A stretch of DNA of 64,000 nucleotides from S012-113 sp965368405 (GTDB lineage: Bacteria; Bacteroidota; Bacteroidia; Cytophagales; Cyclobacteriaceae). Below are positions 55,914 to 64,000 of the stretch, one piece after another. The notes beneath the pieces were generated by a model. That model was given only the letters and a program-made list of their open reading frames with translations. It made no database searches and had not been told where the DNA came from. Every line of letters begins with the position of its first letter. The first letter of the stretch is position 1. Position numbers and translations under genes: made by a program. The stretch covers positions 1 through 64,000 of the forward strand of contig CBDUMS010000001.1 in NCBI GenBank assembly GCA_965368405.1, in the 5' to 3' direction.

Positions 55914-56099
55914 ATGGAGAACCTCAGCAAATATCTTGGATTGGGAGTATCAGTGCTGCTCTTCCTTGTCGTTATCCCCTACAGTGTTCTTCAATGGCTC
56001 GACACGAGCATCCCCTTTAGCACCTCGCTCTATTTCTTCAGTGCCATGAGCATCCTATTATTAGCCTATAATATCTATAGCTTTAAACAAAAGGATTAG
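55914..56099 (+). CDS. Small two-helix membrane protein
   Basis: A 61-residue hypothetical protein with two hydrophobic segments, about 8-26 (LGLGVSVLLFLVVIPYSVL) and 38-54 (SLYFFSAMSILLLAYNI). It starts at the base after the SDR stop with ATG, so it is very probably translated. I do not recognise it. Its end overlaps the convergent ArsC/Spx-like gene by 4 bases. Confidence 0.7.
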   Translation: MENLSKYLGLGVSVLLFLVVIPYSVLQWLDTSIPFSTSLYFFSAMSILLLAYNIYSFKQKD

Positions 56100-56449
56100 T
56101 GCAATGCTTTCCTTAAGGCTTCAAGATTAGGCTTTGAACTTCCGATGTAGATATTGTCATTTAGAATAACTACAGGTCGCTTAAGAAAGGTGTACTCTTG
56201 CAAAATAAAATCGCGGTAGTCATTTTCTGAAAGTTCTCGGTTTTTTAAATCCAGTTCCCGGTATTTTCGCGCTATACGCGAAAATAATGCCTCATAGCTT
56301 CCCGCTAGCTGCAGCATGTATTCAAGCTGATGTTGAGTAATCGGTTCTGTTTTAATATCCTGAAAAACGAAATCCTTCGATTTCAAATCTAGTTCTGTAA
56401 TGATTCTTTTAGAAGTACTACAAGTCGATAGATAATAAACCTTTCTCAT
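56096..56449 (-). CDS. ArsC/Spx-family thioredoxin-fold protein
   Basis: A 117-residue protein of the ArsC/Spx/YffB family. A single N-terminal cysteine is in YYLSTCSTSKRI (C10), as in arsenate reductases that use one active cysteine; FQDIKTEPIT and FLKRPVVILNDNIYIGSSKP match the family. No arsenic resistance genes are nearby, so arsenate reduction is not assumed. It overlaps the sppA start by 4 bases. ATG start. Confidence 0.88.
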   Translation of the reverse strand: MRKVYYLSTCSTSKRIITELDLKSKDFVFQDIKTEPITQHQLEYMLQLAGSYEALFSRIARKYRELDLKNRELSENDYRDFILQEYTFLKRPVVILNDNIYIGSSKPNLEALRKALH

Positions 56450-58197
56450 TTAATACTAATTTCAAAGGGTAGCCTTGCTTGTGGGCCACGCATCGATTCA
56501 ATCTTGTTTAATAATTCGGCATATGGGTATAGTTCACCCAGCTTGGCCTTCATCATTCTATTTTCTGAACTTCCTGAGAGCTTCTCCATCAACTCTTCAA
56601 TGGATGTCTTCTGCGCCGGATAGTATCTTGTAGTATAATCATCGCTGATCCCAGCCGTGGCCGCGGCCATTTCTACCGCAGTGTCTAATCCACCTAACCC
56701 ATCAACCAAGCCATTCTCATAAGCTTGAGCACCAGTCCACACTCTACCGGATGCGAGACCTTTAAGTTGTTCTATAGACATGCCTCTTCCTTCTGCAGCT
56801 TTTGCAGTGAAGCTTTCGTATCTGCTATTTAAGCTGTTCTGAATAATCTTCTTCTCGGTAGTAGATAACGAACGGGTTGCTGTATAGAGGTTAGAATAAG
56901 AACCTGTTGTTACGCGATCGGTCGTAATACCAAGCTTATTTGCCATAAAGTCTCCAATATTAAAGATTACACTAAATATTCCGATTGAACCGGTAAGCGT
57001 AGTAGGTTCAGCTATAATACTATCCGCTGCCATAGCGATATAATAACCACCTGATGCAGCATAGTTAGACATCGAAGCGATAACCGGCTTAACTTCTGCC
57101 GTTTTTTTGACTTCGTGCCAGATTAAATCACTGGCCAAGGCATCGCCACCCGGAGAATTAATCCTAAAAACTACTGCTTTTACGCTCCGATCATTCCTCA
57201 CTCTTCGTAATTCATCAATAAATTGCCTTGGTGTAATAAGACCCTTTTGCTCGTTTGCCATCAAAATGTCGCCTTCAGCGATCACTACGGCCACCTTATT
57301 TTTAGATTTATTTAATGTCGAAAAAGACTGATTATACTGACGATAAGAAATCCAATTTAAACTACTTGCCTCATCAAGACCTAAGTCGGTTGCCACAAGA
57401 TCTTGAAACTCTTCTTCATATAATGTGCCTGCGATCAAGCCATTTTCCTGAGCATCGCCAAGCGATTGAATTTTTAATTGATCAGACATTCGCTTTAAAT
57501 CTGCACTAGTTAAGTCTAAATCTGAGGCCATATCTTCCAACATACTTGCATAGAGCGAGTTTAACATCGACGACATCTGCTCTCTGTTTTCAGCGCTCAT
57601 TTTATCTAGCATGAATGGTTCAACAGCACTTTTAAACTCGCCTACTCTAAATATCTGAGGCTCTATCTCCAGTTTATCCAATGCATTCTTAAAAAAGGTG
57701 AGTTCTGCATCCAAACCATTCCATTCAATAGCACCTTCAGGGCTAATGATTACTTTATCGGCAACAGATGCCATATAAAAACCGGCCTCTGTCATTAGTT
57801 CGCCATAGGCCCATATAGGTTTACCCGACAATTTAAACTCCGATAGTGCATCACGAGCTTCCTGTGCTAATGCATACCCCCCAGATACCGTAGGGACATA
57901 TAACACGACGCCTTTAATCCTATCATCAGATACTGCTTGTTCCAAGGCACGACGTAAGTCAACTACCCCGATACGATTTATGCTGGAGCCAAATAAATCA
58001 AAACTCTCGAAGTCATCAACAAAATCTCTATCAGCTAAAGGCTCGGTTAATCTAATCTTTAGAATCGAATTATCACGCACCGTAAATTCAGGTTTCGTGT
58101 CGATCGAGGCCAGAATGATAATCAGGAAAAAGAAACCTGAACCAAAGAAAACTGCGATGGCCAAAAAGGCTGCTGCAAAATTTCGTAAAAACTTCAT
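56446..58197 (-). CDS. sppA: Signal peptide peptidase SppA, long (67K) form
   Basis: A 583-residue membrane-anchored serine protease that degrades cleaved signal peptides. An N-terminal membrane helix (about 8-30) precedes two SppA domains; the catalytic lysine is in the first (MASVADKVIISPEG, near 152) and the serine in the second (SNYAASGGYYIAMAADSII, near 385), with TTLTGSIGIF and LASGRVWTGAQA following. This is the double-domain E. coli-type form. ATG start. Confidence 0.95.
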   Translation of the reverse strand: MKFLRNFAAAFLAIAVFFGSGFFFLIIILASIDTKPEFTVRDNSILKIRLTEPLADRDFVDDFESFDLFGSSINRIGVVDLRRALEQAVSDDRIKGVVLYVPTVSGGYALAQEARDALSEFKLSGKPIWAYGELMTEAGFYMASVADKVIISPEGAIEWNGLDAELTFFKNALDKLEIEPQIFRVGEFKSAVEPFMLDKMSAENREQMSSMLNSLYASMLEDMASDLDLTSADLKRMSDQLKIQSLGDAQENGLIAGTLYEEEFQDLVATDLGLDEASSLNWISYRQYNQSFSTLNKSKNKVAVVIAEGDILMANEQKGLITPRQFIDELRRVRNDRSVKAVVFRINSPGGDALASDLIWHEVKKTAEVKPVIASMSNYAASGGYYIAMAADSIIAEPTTLTGSIGIFSVIFNIGDFMANKLGITTDRVTTGSYSNLYTATRSLSTTEKKIIQNSLNSRYESFTAKAAEGRGMSIEQLKGLASGRVWTGAQAYENGLVDGLGGLDTAVEMAAATAGISDDYTTRYYPAQKTSIEELMEKLSGSSENRMMKAKLGELYPYAELLNKIESMRGPQARLPFEISIK

Positions 58198-58233
58198 ATA
58201 TTTTTCTATTAATTGATACTCAGAGAACGTGAA

Positions 58234-58267
58234 TTGTATCGAACGGGTTTAGGTTTTTCTATCTTTG
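58234..58267 (+). promoter_or_regulatory. Promoter of folK (TTG-N23-TATCTTTG)
   Basis: TTG at 58234-58236 and the exact -7 match TATCTTTG at 58260-58267. The folK ATG starts only three bases after the -7 element, so the transcript would be leaderless if this is used. Confidence 0.5.
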
Positions 58268-58270
58268 AGT

Positions 58271-58753
58271 ATGGTTAACCGCGTTTATCTCTTATTGGGT
58301 TCAAATTTAGGCAATCGCCATCAATTACTCGAGACTGCCATCGTGCTTCTTAGTGAGCGTATTGGAAATATTAGTCAAAGTTCAGGCTTATACGAAACGG
58401 CTGCATGGGGCAAGACAGATCAACCGGCATTTATTAACCAAGTGGTAGAAGTCAATACCAGTATCTCACCGCAGGAATTACTCCAAAAAATTCAGGAAAT
58501 TGAAAACCAAATGGGCAGAATTCGCTACGAAAAATGGGGCGAGCGCATCATTGATATTGATATCCTTTACTATGCGGATCTTGTTTTAGATGAAGAAAAC
58601 ATTAAGGTTCCTCACCCAGAAATCGCTAAACGAATGTTTACATTAGCACCATTGGTAGAAATCGCTGCCGGCTATCGCCACCCTATCTTTAAAAAGACTA
58701 ATCAGGAATTATTAACTGAATGTGCTGATCCTTTGGAAGTAACCAAATTATAG
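58271..58753 (+). CDS. folK: 2-amino-4-hydroxy-6-hydroxymethyldihydropteridine pyrophosphokinase
   Basis: Transfers pyrophosphate from ATP to hydroxymethyl-dihydropterin in folate synthesis. The 160-residue protein has YLLLGSNLGNRHQLLETA (near 6-23), the signature RWG-like KWGERIIDIDILYYADL (near 93) and VPHPEIAKRMFTLAPLVEI. The start is ATG 58271 (MVNRVYLLLG); a TTG two codons earlier lies inside the -7 element. The end overlaps convergent fabD by 6 bases. Confidence 0.97.
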   Translation: MVNRVYLLLGSNLGNRHQLLETAIVLLSERIGNISQSSGLYETAAWGKTDQPAFINQVVEVNTSISPQELLQKIQEIENQMGRIRYEKWGERIIDIDILYYADLVLDEENIKVPHPEIAKRMFTLAPLVEIAAGYRHPIFKKTNQELLTECADPLEVTKL

Positions 58754-59620
58754 ACCAGAAACATTTGCTTCTCGGTGAATTTTCTTCACCAAACCTTGTA
58801 ATACTTTGCCTGGACCACTTTCAACAAAATCCGTTGCGCCATCACCTACCATCTTTTGGACAGATTGTGTCCACCTTACCGGTGAGGTTAGTTGCAAAAT
58901 TAGATTGCTCTTAATTGTTGCAATATCTGTTGCAGGTTCTGCTGTCGCATTTTGGTAAACTGGGCATGTTGGCTCACTAAAATGAGTCGATTCAATGGCT
59001 GCTGCTAACTCAACTCTGGCGGGTTCCATTAGCGGTGAATGAAATGCGCCACCAACGGGAAGCTTTAATGCTCTTCGCGCACCAGCCTCCGTGAGCTTTT
59101 CACAGGCAATATCAATCCCTTCTATACTTCCAGATATTACAAGTTGGCCCGGGCAATTGTAATTTGCGGCTACAACAACTTCATCTATGCCTGCACATAC
59201 ATCCTCAACAATCTTATCTTCTAGGCCTATAATAGCGGCCATGGTCGAAGGCTGAACTTCACATGCCTTCTGCATAGCAATGGCCCGTTGGTATACCAAT
59301 TTTAACCCATCTTCGAAGGAAAGTGCTTTGTTGGCAACTAAGGCAGAGAACTCACCCAAAGAGTGACCCGCAACCATATCTGGTTTAAAGTCGGGGTTAG
59401 TTAATGACAAAATTGTTGAATGCAAGAATACAGCAGGCTGTGTAACCTTAGTTTCCTTCAGCTCCTCGTCGCTACCATCGAACATAATATCTGTAATTCT
59501 AAAGCCTAGAATCACATTAGCTTGCTCAAAAAGTGCCTTAGCTTCATTATTATTTTCATAAAGATCTTTTCCCATTCCGGAAAACTGAGCGCCTTGGCCA
59601 GGATATACGTATGCAGTCAT
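58748..59620 (-). CDS. fabD: Malonyl-CoA:ACP transacylase
   Basis: Loads malonyl groups onto ACP for fatty acid synthesis. The 290-residue protein has YVYPGQGAQFSGMGKDLYE (5-23), the nucleophile in VAGHSLGEFSAL (near 84-95), and GAFHSPLMEPA with the catalytic histidine (near 197). It lies 46 kb from acpP-fabF. ATG start with a good two-part promoter upstream. Confidence 0.97.
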   Translation of the reverse strand: MTAYVYPGQGAQFSGMGKDLYENNNEAKALFEQANVILGFRITDIMFDGSDEELKETKVTQPAVFLHSTILSLTNPDFKPDMVAGHSLGEFSALVANKALSFEDGLKLVYQRAIAMQKACEVQPSTMAAIIGLEDKIVEDVCAGIDEVVVAANYNCPGQLVISGSIEGIDIACEKLTEAGARRALKLPVGGAFHSPLMEPARVELAAAIESTHFSEPTCPVYQNATAEPATDIATIKSNLILQLTSPVRWTQSVQKMVGDGATDFVESGPGKVLQGLVKKIHREANVSGL

Positions 59621-59636
59621 AGTTATATTTTTGATG

Positions 59637-59666
59637 CAAAAATAAAGGATTATACGACTGTAGCAA
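59637..59666 (-). promoter_or_regulatory. Promoter of fabD (TTG-N19-TATTTTTG)
   Basis: On the minus strand TTG (59666-59664), 19 bases, then the exact -7 match TATTTTTG (59644-59637), 16 bases before the ATG. Spacing and both elements match the Bacteroidota consensus; this and the acpP promoter, also with N19, are the best in the window. Confidence 0.65.
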
Positions 59667-59674
59667 GGATCGCC

Positions 59675-60088
59675 CTAGTCTAAAAATTGCGACCTCTGCT
59701 CTGGGGTTGGCATGAAACAAGATGCTGACTTTCCGAACCAGTTGTAGCGATTTTTTGCATTCCAGTCATAGATTCTGTCGCGCCATTTTACAGGGAAATA
59801 TTTAAAGACTCGAAAAATCTTAATTGGATACTTTAGTTCTTTGATTATCGCTAAAACTGCCTCACTCCGAAGTAAAATAGCTCCATCATTGTAAAAAATG
59901 ACTGTTTCTGGCTGATTCAAGAGCTTTTTCGGTAAGTTATTCTTAGAGAAATCCGACTCAAAACCGGTATACCTTAATCTTCCAGAACTATACTTCAGAA
60001 GAATTCTAATAAACTTACTGCAGAGCAAACAACTTGTATCAAAAACGACTACCTGATGCACACCGCTTAATACAGAATCTGTACCCAA
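59675..60088 (-). CDS. DCC family thiol-disulfide oxidoreductase (DUF393)
   Basis: A 137-residue thioredoxin-like protein. The motif VVFDTSCLLCSKF (13-25) is a variant of the D-x-x-C-x-x-C signature, and YDWNAKNRYNWFGKSASC near the end is the conserved second block. Function in vivo unknown. The first ATG (60088) overlaps the T9SS gene's end by 22 bases; a GTG at 60061 would start just before the signature and remove the overlap, so the true start is uncertain. Confidence 0.88.
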   Translation of the reverse strand: MGTDSVLSGVHQVVVFDTSCLLCSKFIRILLKYSSGRLRYTGFESDFSKNNLPKKLLNQPETVIFYNDGAILLRSEAVLAIIKELKYPIKIFRVFKYFPVKWRDRIYDWNAKNRYNWFGKSASCFMPTPEQRSQFLD

Positions 60089-62895
60089 CCTGTAAGTGTA
60101 CGCTCTCGACCTGATGAAGGTAAAAGATCGAATACCACATCAGCGGAATAATAGTACATACCCGGTGGTAATAGTTGACCTTGTGCATCTCGGCCATCCC
60201 AGTTAATGTAGATACTATTCTCTCCTCCCGATTGATACTGGTAAAGTTCAGTACCCCATCGATTAAATATTTTCAAGTTTACCGATAGAATAAATCTAGG
60301 GCATTGCGCTACGGCATCGTCTGAATTCTGATCGAGCGGACGGAACAAATCGTTCACACCGTCGTCATTAGGGGTAAATACATTTGGCAATTTATAATAC
60401 GGACAATTGTCTCGGCATACTATATTGCTAGGTTCGCTGGGGTTACCCGACCGGTCTATGGCTACTACATAATAACATCCTTTGAATGAAGGTAAACCCG
60501 TATGAATAAAGGAAGTATCATTTCGTACCGATGATAAGAATTCAAAACTGCCTTCCTCTCCAGTGTTAGAATAGTAGATTTCATATTCCCTTATTTCATC
60601 AACGCACTCTTCTGTTTCATTATCATATAACCAGGATATTTCATTGAAGAAACTGTTATAATCACAATCCTTATCAGCAAGGAATGTTTCACAGTCGAAG
60701 TCCCCAATTGCGAGTGATGGTGCACATGGAGGGTCATCGTCTTTTGGACGAGCACATACAATCTGAGACAGATTTATCTGCGGCGCCGCCACTTGAGGAT
60801 TCCCATAAGAACCTTGTGTAACAACATAATAGCAATAATCAATCAACTCACTTAAAGGAGTGTTATTGAAAGATCCGTCATCCTCATAATTTAGTCCCTT
60901 CTCATTAACATTCACACTGTCTATTAAAACGAGTTCAGCGAGATTTGAACTATTTACATTATCCCGATAAATATAGTGCATTGGATAAGCTTGGGTATTT
61001 ATCGACCATGGCACATCGGCCTCCCAACTCAGTTCAATGGCAATCCCAGATGGTGCAGGCTCAAGGCGAACTTGCGAGGCGCTCACGGACCTTCTCACTT
61101 CCTGATTAGAATTATCGAAGAGACGAACTACATAATTATAGATACCATCTTCCGTATCTAAACCAGTATCCTGGTATGTTGTATCCGAGGAAATATCCAT
61201 GATTTTAGTATCTGCATTACCGGAGAAACCATTGCCGCGCCATAACTCATAGGTATAAGGCGGTGGAAATAGGGCTTGATCAATCTCAAATGGTCCACGC
61301 CAGCTCACGGTAATCTTTCCATCGGTTAAGGAGGTCTCATCCACTGTAACGTGCGTTATCGCAGGTCCATCGGCTCTAATTAAACCACAGGTCTCATCCG
61401 AAACATAACTTTCACCTCCCTGAGGTGCTGGAAATTGCGCAACAAGTCGATAGCAGTACTTCGCATCAAAGGCCAGCTTGCTGCCTCCATTATCATCTTT
61501 ATAAGCTGTAGTTGAAGCAGGCACTTTATCTATTAAAGTATAACCAGCCTCATCCGGCATACCTACTACACAATTGTCAGCTGCAATACTAAAACTATCT
61601 ACCCTACGCCAAATTTGAATAGAGTCCGCATTAGTACAGCTATAATCATCCCATGTTAAATCGATGGTTCGATCTGCATTTACAACACTGGATAAACCTT
61701 TTGGAGAAGGAGCAACAACAATAATATTCATGGTAGCAAATTCAACCAGCGAAACCCCTTGTGGTGGGTCGTCGGTTACTTTAAAAGTTACCAAATAAGG
61801 TTGGTCGCGAATATGATCGCAGGTCGTTTGCCATTCGAATAAAGCTTGCGCCGGCTGATTTTGAAATTCTGGTGGTGTGCCTGCATTGGGCGACCTGAAG
61901 GTAGCAGGTGAGTTCCCAAAAAAGAATACAGGAGAAAAGGCCTCTATTTTAACAGGGTCTCCGTCTTTATCTGTAGCTAATACTAACTCTTGAATATTAG
62001 TGCCCGCCTCTACACATAAATCATCGGGTATCTCAAGAGATGGTCGTTCATTGTCACATGATCGAATTATTATTTGCATATCGCGGACTACAGTTCCCAT
62101 AAGGAAAAACTGTCCCTCTTTTTTACGGTATTCTTTGACAATAAAGGCAATATTATACTCTCCGGCAATCCCTGGAGAATCCCATACGATATCGCCGGTT
62201 ATGGGATCAATCGTAAAAGTGGCTGGCCCAGCAGAACCATCCTCAGGTCCTCCCTGAAATTCGGGATTATTAACCTCACGAAAATTATCTACATCGGTAC
62301 CAACAGCTTTACGTGGTGTGACAAATTCAAAAGCGATACTGTCACCATCAACATCATAGGCTCCGGGGTTATGGTAGAAGGCCACATCTACACAACCGAA
62401 GTCAATCGGTGGGATTAACATCACTGGGGAATTATTACAGCCTAAAAATGGATCTATCCTCAATATCGATTCTATATAAAAACGAGTTTGAACAGAATTA
62501 TCCATATTAAGAATGCCACCGTTCCTGTTTGCTTCATTAAACGAAACAATATAATTTCCATTAGAACTATAGGTATGCTCTACTCTAAACTGGGTTATCC
62601 CTACCCCATTGCCACCACCTAGGTCTTCTTCATCGCGCAAAATCGTTACCCTCGGGCTTTCGCGGATGTTAACTATTGGCTCAGAGCCGTCACCAAAATC
62701 CAGTGTTCCACCGCCGAATGTTACCTGTCCATCAATCAAATCGACATAACCCGTTACATAAATTACAAACGTAAGGCTCTGACAATTTTTACGCTCAATA
62801 GTAATTTCTCCTGCCCGAATATGGGTTGCCTTGGACATGGGAGACCATAATACTGCCACCAGTAGAATTAGAATAGACAGCCCTTTTCTTAGCAT
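60067..62895 (-). CDS. Large secreted protein with type B T9SS / gliding-motility C-terminal domain
   Basis: A 942-residue protein. Signal peptide (1-23, ending MSKA), an N-terminal PKD/Ig-like region (about 25-400, with LDFGDGSEP and YDVDGDSIAFEF cadherin-like motifs), several fibronectin type III-like units (about 400-830), and a C-terminal sorting domain starting PNVFTPNDDGVNDLF (near 842) with LKIFNRWGTELY and WDGRDAQGQLLPPGMYYY, the CHU_C/TIGR04131 pattern. Known: such proteins cross the outer membrane by the type IX system and stay at the surface or are released. Inferred role is adhesion; no enzyme domain is visible. ATG start. Confidence 0.94.
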   Translation of the reverse strand: MLRKGLSILILLVAVLWSPMSKATHIRAGEITIERKNCQSLTFVIYVTGYVDLIDGQVTFGGGTLDFGDGSEPIVNIRESPRVTILRDEEDLGGGNGVGITQFRVEHTYSSNGNYIVSFNEANRNGGILNMDNSVQTRFYIESILRIDPFLGCNNSPVMLIPPIDFGCVDVAFYHNPGAYDVDGDSIAFEFVTPRKAVGTDVDNFREVNNPEFQGGPEDGSAGPATFTIDPITGDIVWDSPGIAGEYNIAFIVKEYRKKEGQFFLMGTVVRDMQIIIRSCDNERPSLEIPDDLCVEAGTNIQELVLATDKDGDPVKIEAFSPVFFFGNSPATFRSPNAGTPPEFQNQPAQALFEWQTTCDHIRDQPYLVTFKVTDDPPQGVSLVEFATMNIIVVAPSPKGLSSVVNADRTIDLTWDDYSCTNADSIQIWRRVDSFSIAADNCVVGMPDEAGYTLIDKVPASTTAYKDDNGGSKLAFDAKYCYRLVAQFPAPQGGESYVSDETCGLIRADGPAITHVTVDETSLTDGKITVSWRGPFEIDQALFPPPYTYELWRGNGFSGNADTKIMDISSDTTYQDTGLDTEDGIYNYVVRLFDNSNQEVRRSVSASQVRLEPAPSGIAIELSWEADVPWSINTQAYPMHYIYRDNVNSSNLAELVLIDSVNVNEKGLNYEDDGSFNNTPLSELIDYCYYVVTQGSYGNPQVAAPQINLSQIVCARPKDDDPPCAPSLAIGDFDCETFLADKDCDYNSFFNEISWLYDNETEECVDEIREYEIYYSNTGEEGSFEFLSSVRNDTSFIHTGLPSFKGCYYVVAIDRSGNPSEPSNIVCRDNCPYYKLPNVFTPNDDGVNDLFRPLDQNSDDAVAQCPRFILSVNLKIFNRWGTELYQYQSGGENSIYINWDGRDAQGQLLPPGMYYYSADVVFDLLPSSGRERTLTGWVQILY

Positions 62896-62943
62896 TGACT
62901 CTTTTTAGCTTTAGGAATACTTATACAGTTCAAAGTATTAACA

Positions 62944-62951
62944 CAAATTTA
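62944..62951 (-). promoter_or_regulatory. -7 promoter element TAAATTTG for the T9SS cargo gene
   Basis: Exact TAnnTTTG match on the minus strand, giving a leader of about 40 bases. No clear -33 TTG. Confidence 0.4.
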
Positions 62952-63007
62952 GCACAAATTGTTGCACTAATTTGAGAGTAATTAACCTATTACTGATCAC
63001 ACCAAGC

Positions 63008-63015
63008 TATTTTTG
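63008..63015 (+). promoter_or_regulatory. -7 promoter element TATTTTTG for the gene at 63022
   Basis: Exact TAnnTTTG match ending six bases before the ATG at 63022, implying a leaderless or nearly leaderless transcript. Confidence 0.45.
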
Positions 63016-63021
63016 CAATCT

Positions 63022-63687
63022 ATGTTTGCTATTTATCCATTGTATAATAACAAAAAGAGTAATCAATACTTAGGTATCAGTCCTCTATACCTTAATATTA
63101 ATTATGGTAAGCGGAATGAAAAAATTCAATTGGATAGCATCGCTAAAGTAATCTTGGAAAAGCGCAGGAAGCTTGCTCCATTGGTCTTGGGAGGCATTAT
63201 TACTTCATTTAGTTTGCTCAGTATTTTTTTATATTCATCAAGTTTGGAAGTGGTAATGCTCGTTGCGCTAGGCCTGTTGCTTACCTATTTCGGCCTTTTC
63301 GAATATGCTGTGCTGCATATAGAACATGACAGTTCCACAACCTTATTATGGTTGCCGATTCGAGTTAATATTGACGATATTCGACCTTTTATTGCAGTAA
63401 TCGAATATTATGTCGCTCAAAAGCGATTCCCAATATTTTATGCCAGTGCACTATCGCCAGACGATTCCCGATTAATACATTATGAATCTCATCCCGTAGC
63501 ATCGCACGGCACAATCATTTATCAGTTCGCCAAAATACCTTCTGAGCGCGTGCCTCAAATAGCCATCAACCCTGCCTTTTTAGATGCGCCCGTTTTAATA
63601 AGTGCCCAAGGAAAAGTAATTGGTGAAGGAAATCATTTAATTAATCAAGAGGCCTTAATTTCTGGCGACACGATAAACCAAACGTAA
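63022..63687 (+). CDS. Hypothetical protein with two central membrane helices
   Basis: A 221-residue protein that I do not recognise. Two adjacent hydrophobic segments lie at about 52-72 (LVLGGIITSFSLLSIFLYS) and 76-96 (VVMLVALGLLLTYFGLF), flanked by a polar N-terminal domain with beta character and a C-terminal domain of about 120 residues (TLLWLPIRVNIDDIRPFIAV onward). The layout resembles membrane-embedded PH-like proteins, but that is a guess. The start is ATG 63022; a TTG three codons earlier lies inside the -7 element. Confidence 0.75.
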   Translation: MFAIYPLYNNKKSNQYLGISPLYLNINYGKRNEKIQLDSIAKVILEKRRKLAPLVLGGIITSFSLLSIFLYSSSLEVVMLVALGLLLTYFGLFEYAVLHIEHDSSTTLLWLPIRVNIDDIRPFIAVIEYYVAQKRFPIFYASALSPDDSRLIHYESHPVASHGTIIYQFAKIPSERVPQIAINPAFLDAPVLISAQGKVIGEGNHLINQEALISGDTINQT

Positions 63688-63693
63688 GGATAT

Positions 63694-63717
63694 TATAGTC
63701 TAGAAACTATATCTTTG
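63694..63717 (+). promoter_or_regulatory. Promoter with small palindrome for the gene at 63734
   Basis: The exact -7 match TATCTTTG (63710-63717) lies 16 bases before the ATG and is overlapped by the inverted repeat TATAGT (63694-63699) / ACTATA (63706-63711). The palindrome may be an operator or chance. Confidence 0.4.
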
Positions 63718-63733
63718 GTCTACAACCCTCTTT

Positions 63734-64000
63734 ATGAAGCTTAAGTACAATAATCGCCAAAAATTTGAACCAATATATCCTGACCAGGATGAGTGGCCCG
63801 TTGTTAAACTGAGTAAAACAAGGGAAGAGTTTATTCGTAGTGTAACCGAAGCGAGTGTTGCTCACATAAAAAAAATTCGTCCTTCTTCTGCAGCTTTAAT
63901 CGAGGAACTTGAGATAACTCGGCACTTAGAAAAACATAGGCTTGCAAATAATGCCTGGGAGGTAGATCCTGATGATGAAGTAGCCTTTTGGAAGAAGGTA
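63734..64000 (+). CDS. Unknown protein, N-terminal part only
   Basis: An open frame of 89 codons runs from ATG 63734 to the right edge without a stop. It begins MKLKYNNRQKFEPIYPDQDE and continues with charged, helical sequence (TREEFIRSVTEASVAHIKKI) and an acidic stretch EVDPDDEVAFW. No signal peptide or membrane segment is present in the visible part. A perfect -7 element upstream and normal codon use support a real gene. I cannot assign a family from this fragment. Confidence 0.75.
   Translation, partial: MKLKYNNRQKFEPIYPDQDEWPVVKLSKTREEFIRSVTEASVAHIKKIRPSSAALIEELEITRHLEKHRLANNAWEVDPDDEVAFWKKV

Noticed and set aside
56096..56449. Arsenate reductase and arsenic-resistance island
   Set aside because: No arsR, arsB or acr3-like gene is nearby, and the family also contains non-arsenate Spx/YffB proteins.

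Overview
This is chromosomal DNA from a member of the phylum Bacteroidota, most likely order Cytophagales (Cyclobacteriaceae/Roseivirga/Fulvivirga-like); the genus cannot be fixed from the sequence alone. The evidence is a fused LpxC-FabZ protein, the type IX secretion regulator PorX, a large secreted protein with a type B gliding/T9SS C-terminal domain, several families largely confined to the phylum (IPExxxVDY, DUF3822, DUF4296, DUF1573), a menaquinone gene (menA), and many copies of the Bacteroidota -7 promoter element TAnnTTTG placed just upstream of genes. Shine-Dalgarno sequences are nearly absent and TTG/GTG starts are common. I found no tRNA, rRNA, insertion sequence, prophage, CRISPR array or recognisable defence island.

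Layout. 1-1.1 kb: a family-4 glycosyltransferase running off the left edge and broken by a one-base frameshift. 1.3-3.1 kb: pfkA and miaA, convergent. 3.2-9.7 kb: a plus-strand run of a soluble multi-PAS/GAF hybrid histidine kinase with REC and HPt domains, a lone receiver protein, a small unknown protein, an MBL hydrolase and an NFACT/RqcH-like protein. 9.7-17.1 kb: pyk and an IPExxxVDY gene on the minus strand, then acpP-fabF-rnc-nadE and lgt. 17.1-20.5 kb: a minus-strand overlapping operon porX-tsaE-ald-yidD. 20.6-25.1 kb: the lipid A cluster (HD phosphohydrolase, lpxD, lpxC-fabZ, lpxA). 25.2-28.4 kb: a lipoprotein, a terminator, mutS2 and a DUF4296 lipoprotein. 28.4-32.3 kb: a shortened Bat-type locus (DUF58, a membrane protein, BatA-like VWA protein), then yggS and DUF423. 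32.3-40.4 kb: DUF1573, a RecD-like helicase, a thioesterase, a NUDIX enzyme, an unknown pilin/lipoyl-like protein, DUF3822, coaD, a YhhN protein, an MFS transporter and prfB. 40.6-45.0 kb: an exported 34-residue-repeat protein followed by a LytS-type kinase, a degenerate LytS paralogue and a LytTR regulator. 45.0-51.5 kb: minus-strand SUI1, universal stress protein, menA, glutathione peroxidase, argS and two guanidino-group-modifying enzymes. 51.6-60.1 kb: a GT2 glycosyltransferase, an ABC permease, fmt, folA, an SDR enzyme, an ArsC/Spx-like protein, sppA, folK, fabD and a DCC protein. 60.1-64 kb: the T9SS cargo protein and two unknown genes, the last cut by the right edge.

How the genes work together. 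Most of the window is housekeeping: fatty acid and lipid A synthesis (acpP, fabF, fabD, lpxD, lpxC-fabZ, lpxA), lipoprotein maturation (lgt, plus an FtsX-type permease), translation (prfB with a programmed frameshift, fmt, argS, miaA, tsaE, an RqcH-like factor), cofactors (nadE, coaD, folA, folK, menA) and glycolysis (pfkA, pyk). The accessory interest lies in signalling: the large hybrid kinase, PorX, and the locus at 40.6-45.0 kb where a canonical LytS kinase sits beside a paralogue that has lost its phosphoacceptor histidine and ATP-binding motifs. I see no clear-cut undescribed multi-gene system; that locus and the unknown protein at 35.2 kb are the best leads.
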